Positions 58,417-64,000 of a stretch of DNA of 64,000 bases are shown in pieces. Numbering within the stretch: the stretch's first letter is position 1; each line of letters opens with the position of its first letter. The translations under genes were made by a program, and so were the position numbers. The notes below the pieces were generated by a model. The model did no database searches. It was not told the origin of the DNA and worked only from the letters and a program-made list of their open reading frames with translations. Origin of the DNA: Kushneria sinocarnis (GTDB lineage: Bacteria; Pseudomonadota; Gammaproteobacteria; Pseudomonadales; Halomonadaceae); the NCBI RefSeq assembly GCF_003633775.1, contig NZ_RBIN01000004.1:1-64000 (forward strand), written 5' to 3'.

Positions 58417-58545
58417 TTCGAGCGGATTTTCTGCCGGGGCGGGCGGCCCGCTTGCCCCGTTCCCGATCGGCGTCTAGTTTCACATCAGGAGGGCGTGTTT
58501 CAACGCTCAAACCAGGTGTTACAACGTACGATCAGGGAGGATTAC

Positions 58546-58794
58546 ATGGGTATCATTGCGTGGATCATCTTCGGGCTGATAGCCGGGGCCATTGCCAAGT
58601 TCCTGATGCCCGGCAAGGATCCGGGCGGCATCATCGTCACCATCATCATCGGCATCGTCGGTGCCCTGCTTGGCGGCTGGATCGGTACGGCGCTGGGCTT
58701 TGGCGGAGTGTCGGGCTTCAACTTCGGCAGCTTCGTCATCGCGATTCTCGGGGCGATCATCCTGCTGTTCCTCTATCGGGTCGTGCGTCGCTGA
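58546..58794 (+). CDS. GlsB/YeaQ/YmgE-family membrane protein
   Basis: Encodes 82 aa. Gly-rich helices GIIAWIIFGLIAGAIAKFLM, GGIIVTIIIGIVGALLGGWI and AILGAIILLFLYRVVRR, with KFLMPGKDPGG between the first two. This is the GlsB/transglycosylase-associated family, associated with envelope stress. GGGAGG lies upstream of the ATG at 58546. Followed by a strong terminator. Confidence 0.88.
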   Translation: MGIIAWIIFGLIAGAIAKFLMPGKDPGGIIVTIIIGIVGALLGGWIGTALGFGGVSGFNFGSFVIAILGAIILLFLYRVVRR

Positions 58795-58817
58795 CGCCGA
58801 TTCCGCGTGTCATGATG

Positions 58818-58844
58818 ACCCGGCAGTCCGGCTGCCGGGTTTTT
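58818..58844 (+). terminator. Intrinsic terminator of the GlsB-family gene
   Basis: ACCCGGCAG pairs with CTGCCGGGT around TCCGG, followed by TTTTT, 23 bp after the stop. Confidence 0.9.
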
Positions 58845-59085
58845 CATGTCCGGCACATGGCTGCCTCCGGCACCCGCCCCGGCGATAAGGCCGTGTTCTG
58901 ATCCTGCCCTTCTTTCATCACTTCCCATCATCGTTCAGACGCACAATGTCGCCCCGGGTCATGAAAACGTCGCCTCACGCCAACCGAGAGCCCGGCGATC
59001 ACGCAAGCTGAAAAGGGCCGTGCGCGCATCTCCGTCCGCCGTCGCCTTTTGATAACACCTTTCATAATAAAGCCAGGGGATTTTC

Positions 59086-60030
59086 ATGACGCTCTCCCGA
59101 CCGTTGCTGTCTGCCGCGACGCTTGCCACCCTGCTGACCGGACCTCTGCTTTCGCTGCCCGCCCACGCCGCGCTGGATCAGGTGCGCTTCGGGGTGCCGC
59201 CCTGGCCGGGCGTGACCGTCAAGACCGAGGTGGCCAGTCAGCTGCTCGGCGAGCTGGGCTACCGGCCGCAGGCACAGGAGCTGGCCGTGAGCGTGGTGAT
59301 CAACGGGCTGGCCAGCGGCAACCTCGACGCCTACCTGGCCGGCTGGTATCCCACCGAGCAGCCGCTGATCGAGCCACTGGTCGAAGAGGGCCGGCTCGAG
59401 AAGGTGGTGGCCAACGTCAGCGATGCGGTCAACGGCCTTGCCGTGCCGGATCATGTCTGGAACGCCGGCGTGCACACGATCAGCGACCTCGACCGCCATG
59501 CCGACCGCTTCAACTCGACCATCTACGGCATTGAAGCCGGTGCGTCGATGAGCGAGGTGATCGACAACCAGATCAAAGACGATTACGCCGGGCTGGGCGA
59601 CTGGACCCAGAAAAACAGCAGCACCGCCGCAATGCTGGCCCAGGTGGGCCAGGAGATCGACAACGACCAGTGGGTGGTGTTCAACGCCTGGAAGCCGCAC
59701 TGGATGAACCTGACCTACAAGCTGCACTATCTCACCGATGACCGGCCGGACTCGCCCATCGCCAACGTCAGCTCGACGGTATGGACCGTGGTCCCGTCAG
59801 GGCTGAAGCAGGACGACCCCAACCTTTACCGCTTCTTCCACCAGTTCGTGGTCGACAGCCGCATTCAGAGCCAGTGGATCTACGACTACAGCCATGAAAG
59901 GAACGATCCCGAACAGGTCGCCCATGACTGGATCGCGGCCAACCTGGAGACCGTGCAGGAATGGCTGGACGGCGTGAAGACGAAGGACGGCCGGGATGCC
60001 TTCGAGGTCGTCAGCGCCGACTTCCGCTAG
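59086..60030 (+). CDS. caiX: Carnitine/betaine-type substrate-binding protein (CaiX-like)
   Basis: Encodes 314 aa. Signal peptide ending LLSLPAHA (about residue 28). OpuAC/ProX-like periplasmic binding fold with aromatic cage residues in FGVPPWPGVTVKTEVASQL, YLAGWYPTEQPLIEPL and FNAWKPHWMNLTYKLHYL. Binds quaternary ammonium compounds for an ABC importer. Located next to cdhR and the carnitine genes, so carnitine is the likely ligand (in P. aeruginosa CaiX has this role). No permease or ATPase gene is here, so it must use one encoded elsewhere. AGGGGA precedes the start. Confidence 0.82.
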   Translation: MTLSRPLLSAATLATLLTGPLLSLPAHAALDQVRFGVPPWPGVTVKTEVASQLLGELGYRPQAQELAVSVVINGLASGNLDAYLAGWYPTEQPLIEPLVEEGRLEKVVANVSDAVNGLAVPDHVWNAGVHTISDLDRHADRFNSTIYGIEAGASMSEVIDNQIKDDYAGLGDWTQKNSSTAAMLAQVGQEIDNDQWVVFNAWKPHWMNLTYKLHYLTDDRPDSPIANVSSTVWTVVPSGLKQDDPNLYRFFHQFVVDSRIQSQWIYDYSHERNDPEQVAHDWIAANLETVQEWLDGVKTKDGRDAFEVVSADFR

Positions 60031-60051
60031 CCACCGGCCCGGCGCCTGACA

Positions 60052-60072
60052 GGGCCTGCCCGGCGCAGGCCC
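60052..60072 (+). terminator. Hairpin between caiX and cdhR
   Basis: GGGCCTGC and GCAGGCCC form an 8-bp perfect stem with a 5-base loop, 22 bp after caiX. No T-run. Confidence 0.4.
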
Positions 60073-60169
60073 CTGCGGACAGGACCTGGACGTCATCGGC
60101 CTCGGGCGCCATGCTGGAGTGTGCCAGACGACTGCCCTGCCTTCACGGCCATCCTGACCCGGCGATTTC

Positions 60170-61159
60170 ATGCGACTCGACTACCACGGCCCCGAACCGG
60201 AACCGATCGGCTATCTGCTGATCGATCAGTTCTCGATGATGGCGTTCTTTTCCGCTACCGAGCCGCTGCGCATTGCCAACCGGATTGCCGGGCGGGAGCT
60301 GTTCCGCTGGCTGCTGATCAGCGAGGACGGGGAAGCCGTGACGGCCTCCAACGGCATGCGGCTGATGGTCGATCATGCCATCGGCGAACTCCATCACCTG
60401 CCCAGTCTGGCCATCTGCAGCGGCTTCGGGACCGTGCGCGGCAGCAACCGCGCGCTGCTCGCCTGGCTGCACCGGCTCGCCCAGAGCGGCTGCGCGCTGG
60501 GAGGCATCGACACCGGCTGCTTCGTGCTGGCCGAGGCCGGGCTTTTGGCCGACGACCGGGTCACCCTGCACTGGGAGAGCCTGCCGGCCTTTCGCGAACG
60601 CTTTCCCGATGTGGCCACCACGGAGTCGCTGTTCGAACTCGGCCGCCGGCGCTTCTCCTGTGCCGGCGGTACCGCCGCCATGGACATGACGCTGGAAATG
60701 ATCGCCCACCGCCATGGCGACGGGCTGGCCCATGCGGTGGCCGAGCAGCTGATTCATGCCCGCATGCGCTCGCGCGACGACCATCAGCGCCAGTCGCTGG
60801 CCCACCGCCTCAACGTGCATCACCGGCCACTGCTGAAGGCGATCGCGCTGATGGAGACGCATCTGGAAGCCCCGCTGTCGCCCGGCGAGCTGGCGGCCCA
60901 GGTGGGCCTGTCGGCCCGTCAGCTGCAGCGGCTGTTTGCCCGCCAGCTCGAGACCACCCCGGCGCAGTGGTATCTGGAGCTGCGCCTGGCGCGCGCCCGC
61001 TCTTTGCTGCAGGAGACCGACATGACGGTCATCGCCGTGGCGCTGGGCTGCGGGTTCAGCTCCAGTTCGAGCTTTTCCCGCGCCTATCGCCGCCACTTCG
61101 GCCATCCCCCGCGGCAGGAGCGCCTGCCCCGCGACAGCCGCCAGCAGCCCCTGCTGTAG
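60170..61159 (+). CDS. cdhR: AraC-family carnitine regulator CdhR
   Basis: Encodes 329 aa. The N-terminal domain (about residues 10-200) is GATase1-like, with GFGTVRGSNRALLAWLHRLA and GGIDTGCFVLAEAGLL near the nucleophile elbow (Cys in DTGCFVL). The C-terminal AraC helix-turn-helix pair (about 225-320) reads ELAAQVGLSARQLQRLFARQ and ALGCGFSSSSSFSRAYRRHF. This is the GlxA-like layout. Next to carnitine genes it fits P. aeruginosa CdhR, the activator of caiX-cdhCAB. It ends 29 bp from the convergent cdhB. Confidence 0.88.
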   Translation: MRLDYHGPEPEPIGYLLIDQFSMMAFFSATEPLRIANRIAGRELFRWLLISEDGEAVTASNGMRLMVDHAIGELHHLPSLAICSGFGTVRGSNRALLAWLHRLAQSGCALGGIDTGCFVLAEAGLLADDRVTLHWESLPAFRERFPDVATTESLFELGRRRFSCAGGTAAMDMTLEMIAHRHGDGLAHAVAEQLIHARMRSRDDHQRQSLAHRLNVHHRPLLKAIALMETHLEAPLSPGELAAQVGLSARQLQRLFARQLETTPAQWYLELRLARARSLLQETDMTVIAVALGCGFSSSSSFSRAYRRHFGHPPRQERLPRDSRQQPLL

Positions 61160-61167
61160 CCCCGCCA

Positions 61168-61185
61168 CGGGCGGCGCAGCGCCCG
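61168..61185. terminator. Short hairpin between convergent cdhR and cdhB
   Basis: CGGGCG and CGCCCG around a 6-base loop fill the 29-bp gap between the two stop codons, usable in both directions. Confidence 0.4.
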
Positions 61186-61188
61186 CAC

Positions 61189-61650
61189 TCAGTGCCGCCG
61201 GATACCGATCCGCCGCCCGGCCTGTTCCGGCCACTGCTCCGGGACGGTCTGCCCGAAGCCCTCCAGTGTCGCGTTCACGCCCGCCGGCAGTGCGGTCGGC
61301 CGGCCGCCGCCGAGTGCCATTGCCATCAGCATCTGCTCGCTGGTCGCCAGCAGCTGGCCGTGCTCATCGCGCAGCCGGAAGAAGACGTGCAGCCGCTTGC
61401 TGTCGCGATCCAGCACCTCCAGCGTCACCGAGAGCTCCTGCCCTTCGTAGGCCTGGCCGAGATAGCACAGGTGCGTCTCCAGGGTATACACGGTCACCCC
61501 ATTCTCGCGACGCCCGACCTCGTCCAGGCCGACATGATCGAGCAGCGCCTCGACCGCCAGCGAAAACAGGCGGGCGTATTCGGCATCGTTCAGATGGCCG
61601 TTGTAATCGACCCACTCCGGCAGCACCCGGGTCTTCATCAGCGCCTTCAT
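61189..61650 (-). CDS. cdhB: Hotdog-fold thioesterase CdhB
   Basis: Encodes 153 aa. The 4HBT-type hotdog motif VDYNGHLNDAEYARLFSLAV holds the catalytic Asp. It begins MKALMKTRVLPEWVDYNGHL. In the carnitine pathway it hydrolyses the betainyl-CoA formed by CdhC to release glycine betaine. Its start overlaps the cdhA stop by one base (TGATG), so it is coupled. Last gene of cdhC-cdhA-cdhB. Confidence 0.9.
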   Translation of the reverse strand: MKALMKTRVLPEWVDYNGHLNDAEYARLFSLAVEALLDHVGLDEVGRRENGVTVYTLETHLCYLGQAYEGQELSVTLEVLDRDSKRLHVFFRLRDEHGQLLATSEQMLMAMALGGGRPTALPAGVNATLEGFGQTVPEQWPEQAGRRIGIRRH

Positions 61651-62627
61651 CAGATGCGCCCCTCCAGCCCTTCGGCCTCGGGCCAGTAGCGCTCGACCAC
61701 TTCCAGAAGCTCGGTCAGGAAGGCGTCGCGGCGCGACTCCAACTCGGTGATCGAACGGCCAGCGGCCTGATGCTCGCTGCCCTCGACCACGCGATCGATC
61801 AGCTCATCGGTCAGTTCCGGCGCCTCGAGCTTCGTCCACGGCAGCTTCAGCGCCGGGCCGAACTGTTCGAGCATGTGACGCATGCCGGCCTCGCCTCCGG
61901 CGAGATGGAAGGTCAGGAAGGTGCCCATCAGCGACCAGCGCAGCCCCGCGCCGTAGACCACGGCAGCATCGATCTCCTCGGTGGTGGCCACGCCGTCGTT
62001 GACCAGATGCAGCGCCTCGCGCCACAGCGCCTCCATCAGCCGGTCGGCGATATGGCCCTCGATCTCGCGGCGCACCACCAGCGGCCGCATGGCCAGCTGT
62101 CGGTACGCCTGCTGCCCCTGTTCGAGCCGCGCCGGAGGGGTCGCCTCGCCCCCCACCAGCTCGACCAGCGGCAGCAGATAGACCGGATTGAAGGGATGCG
62201 CGACGATCACGCGTCCCGGCGCCCTGGTGCAGCGGGCCTGCAGCTCGGTCGGCTTGATGCCCGAGGTCGAGGAGCCGATGATGACGTGCTCCGGAGCCAG
62301 CGCATCGAGCTGCGCCAGCACATTCTGCTTGAGCTCGGTACGCTCGGGGGCGTTCTCCTGGATCAGCTCGGCGCCGTCGACCGCGGTCGCCACATCGGTG
62401 GTGAACTGCCAGCGATCACGCCGCGCGCCGGGTGCCAGCCCGCGCTTCTCCAGCGCAGGCCAGGCGGTGTCGATCGCCGCCTTCAGGCGGGCCTCGGCCG
62501 CCGGATCGGGATCACAGGCGATCACCTCACAGCCGCTCGCCAGTGCCCGGGCGGCCCAGCCGTTGCCGATCACGCCGCAACCGATGACGGCGACCGTGCG
62601 CATGGTCTGTCGGGTCATGTCGGTCAT
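61650..62627 (-). CDS. cdhA: L-carnitine dehydrogenase CdhA
   Basis: Encodes 325 aa. NAD-binding motif VAVIGCGVIGNGWAARALAS (about residue 12), then the 3-hydroxyacyl-CoA dehydrogenase fold with IIGSSTSGIKPTELQARC and VIVAHPFNPVYLLPLVELV (catalytic His). It oxidises carnitine to 3-dehydrocarnitine. The ATG at 62627 overlaps the cdhC stop (TAATG). The frame running upstream to 63026 is antisense-like and rejected. Confidence 0.93.
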   Translation of the reverse strand: MTDMTRQTMRTVAVIGCGVIGNGWAARALASGCEVIACDPDPAAEARLKAAIDTAWPALEKRGLAPGARRDRWQFTTDVATAVDGAELIQENAPERTELKQNVLAQLDALAPEHVIIGSSTSGIKPTELQARCTRAPGRVIVAHPFNPVYLLPLVELVGGEATPPARLEQGQQAYRQLAMRPLVVRREIEGHIADRLMEALWREALHLVNDGVATTEEIDAAVVYGAGLRWSLMGTFLTFHLAGGEAGMRHMLEQFGPALKLPWTKLEAPELTDELIDRVVEGSEHQAAGRSITELESRRDAFLTELLEVVERYWPEAEGLEGRI

Positions 62628-63532
62628 TACTGGCCTCCCGGAGTACGCAGATTGAGCTGTTCGCGGGTTTCGGCGGGCGACATCACCCGTGCCCCCAGCG
62701 CCTCGATAATGCCCGCGGCCTTTTCCACCAGGCCGGCGTTGTCGGCCTTCACGCCCTTCGACAGATAGAGGTTGTCCTCCAGCCCGACGCGCACATGGCC
62801 GCCCAGCAGCACTGCCTGCGCCACCATCGGCATCTGCATCCGGCCGATGCCGAACGCCGCCCACTGCGCATTGGCCGGCAGCCGATCGCGCATGGTCAGC
62901 ATCGTCCGGGTCTCCGCTTCCGCCCCCCAGGGAATCCCCAGACAGAGCTGGAACAGCGGGTCGCCGTCGATCAGCCCCTCCTCGATCAGCTGCCGGGCAA
63001 ACCAGACATGGCCCAGATCGAAGCACTCCAGCTCCGGCTTGACCCCGGCCTCGCGGACCAGCCGGGCATGCTCGCGCAACCAGTCGGCGCTGTTGAGATA
63101 GACCATGTCACCGAAATTGAGACTGCCGCAGTCGAGTGTGCAGATCTCCGGCAGCAGCTCACCGATCGGGGCATGGCGCTCCGACGGCGTCTGCAGGTCA
63201 GAGCCGGCGGCGGCACGGATCTGGCGCGCCTCGCCCTCGGCGCCGGTGAGCTCCGGAAACAGATCGCCCCCGCCACCGGCGGTGAAGTTGAGCACCACGT
63301 CGGTGTCCGAGTCGCGCACCCGATCGACGATCTCGCGGAAATACTCGGTCCTGTGGCTGTGCGCGGCGGTTTCGGGATCACGCACATGGACATGGGCGAT
63401 CGAGGCCCCGGCCTTCGCGGCGGCAATGGCCGATTCGGCAATGGCCTGCGGCGTCACCGGCACATTGGGGTTCTTCGCGGTGGTATCCCCCGCGCCGGTA
63501 ACGGCACAGGTGAGCATGACGTTGCGGTTCAT
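62627..63532 (-). CDS. cdhC: 3-dehydrocarnitine cleavage enzyme CdhC (BKACE family)
   Basis: Encodes 301 aa. BKACE (DUF849) family, a zinc enzyme condensing a 3-keto acid with acetyl-CoA. Motifs: [34 protein letters not shown] (His-x-His zinc site), [29 protein letters not shown], and [14 protein letters not shown]. Splits dehydrocarnitine to betainyl-CoA and acetoacetate. First gene of the operon, with GAGGAG before the ATG at 63532. Confidence 0.93.
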   Translation of the reverse strand: MNRNVMLTCAVTGAGDTTAKNPNVPVTPQAIAESAIAAAKAGASIAHVHVRDPETAAHSHRTEYFREIVDRVRDSDTDVVLNFTAGGGGDLFPELTGAEGEARQIRAAAGSDLQTPSERHAPIGELLPEICTLDCGSLNFGDMVYLNSADWLREHARLVREAGVKPELECFDLGHVWFARQLIEEGLIDGDPLFQLCLGIPWGAEAETRTMLTMRDRLPANAQWAAFGIGRMQMPMVAQAVLLGGHVRVGLEDNLYLSKGVKADNAGLVEKAAGIIEALGARVMSPAETREQLNLRTPGGQ

Positions 63533-63650
63533 GGCTGAACTCCTCGCTGAACAGTCACCTGATTGTCGCCGCCGCCCTGCCGCGATATTTGACGCCGCGC
63601 GCCGGCACCTTGACCACAGCCGACGGATCATTGCGTCAGCCGCCATCCGC

Positions 63651-63898
63651 TACTGCTGGATGCGTTTCGAACCTGCCGATGAAGGCAAGGAAGATCTGGA
63701 GTTCATTAGCGCAGTGGCCGGAGGGGTCATATCGAAGGAGTCTCTGCCGACCATCCACCGGGGCATCGAAGAAGAGATGACCAATGGCGAAGTATTCGAC
63801 TATTCCACCCGGGGCGCGCCAGCTACCTGGAACCGGCACGCTACAGCGAGGTGCCGCCCGCCCTGGCGCGCGAGATCATCGCCCGCACCCGCCGCTGA
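63651..63898 (+). pseudogene. Decayed fragment of an elongation factor G-like gene
   Basis: A first piece reads WMRFEPADEG, then DLEFISAVAGGVISKESLP and TIHRGIEEEMTNGEV, closely matching EF-G domain IV. After a frameshift near 63811, the second piece reads GRASYLEPARYSEVPPALAR then EIIARTRR and a TGA at 63896-63898, matching the EF-G C-terminus. Roughly 120 residues between the two pieces are missing, and nothing before domain IV remains. No start codon or GTPase domain is present. A terminator-like hairpin follows at 63942. Confidence 0.75.
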
Positions 63899-63941
63899 AC
63901 GGTGTCACTCGCTTCCGGGCGAAATCGGGGTCCGGAACAGA

Positions 63942-63970
63942 AAGGGCCCGCGCCGGTAGCGCGGGCCCTT
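63942..63970. terminator. Hairpin after the EF-G remnant
   Basis: AAGGGCCCGCGC pairs perfectly with GCGCGGGCCCTT around CGGTA, a 12-bp stem. The final 30 bases of the window show nothing assignable. Confidence 0.7.
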
Positions 63971-64000
63971 CGTCGCAGGCGAGCCCCCTTCAGTGCTCGG

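Noticed and set aside
60121-61689. Frame spanning cdhR and cdhB on the plus strand
   Set aside because: Out of frame with cdhR, antisense to cdhB, Pro/Arg/Ala-rich.

Overview
The window is about 64 kb of dense, GC-rich (roughly 65%) gammaproteobacterial chromosome. Several things point to a moderately halophilic member of the Halomonadaceae: very acidic small proteins, a carnitine/betaine-type substrate-binding protein with a carnitine catabolic cluster, a Halomonas-like general porin, and Pseudomonas/E. coli-like gene neighbourhoods. This assignment is inference from gene content. I see no rRNA or tRNA genes, insertion sequences, prophage or CRISPR arrays.

Layout. 0-10.9 kb: an STN-domain lipoprotein, small membrane proteins, a PAS-GGDEF-EAL protein whose reading frame runs about 740 nt past its normal end into a convergent gene, a D-2-hydroxyacid oxidase, a deoxynucleoside kinase, mntH with a palindrome at its promoter and a possible leader ORF, a chemoreceptor, and small acidic proteins. 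10.9-14.6 kb: phosphoketolase preceded by an acetate kinase gene carrying a frameshift and a nonsense codon. 15-20 kb: an aaeXAB-type efflux operon and a porin. 20-29.6 kb: a ProQ-domain protein, then folA-thyA-lgt-tauE-ptsP-rppH and a divergent HAD phosphatase (the neighbourhood known from Pseudomonas), then mqo. 29.6-39.1 kb: dsbB, gshA, tex, pckA, hslO, hslR, a nonsense-interrupted yrfG, and nudE (the E. coli nudE-yrfG-hslR-hslO-pckA neighbourhood).

39.2-40.4 kb holds two adjacent genes for exported, disordered, acidic proteins that share a short repeat (R-Q-G-H/R-S-x-Q-M-E), which I do not recognise from any described family. 40.6-43 kb: an SDR dehydrogenase and a fused dihydroxyacetone kinase. 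43.1-48.3 kb is an Anbu locus: a circularly permuted ATP-grasp protein, an alpha-E protein, a transglutaminase-fold protein and the proteasome-like Anbu peptidase, with a 2-hydroxyacid dehydrogenase inserted on the opposite strand. A Lon-family protease converges on it.

50.9-57.9 kb is a minus-strand operon nrdR-ribD-ribBX-ribH-nusB-thiL-pgpA plus a DUF945 protein. It lacks ribE between ribD and ribBX, and its RibB carries a degenerate GTP cyclohydrolase II domain. 58-58.8 kb encodes two small membrane proteins. 59-63.5 kb is carnitine catabolism: caiX and cdhR on the plus strand, cdhC-cdhA-cdhB on the minus strand. The window ends in a decayed fragment of an elongation factor G-like gene.

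Recurring themes are gene decay (ackA, yrfG, the EF-G remnant and the lost stop of the GGDEF-EAL gene), halophile adaptation, and a proteolysis/peptide-modification island (Anbu, ATP-grasp, alpha-E, transglutaminase, Lon).
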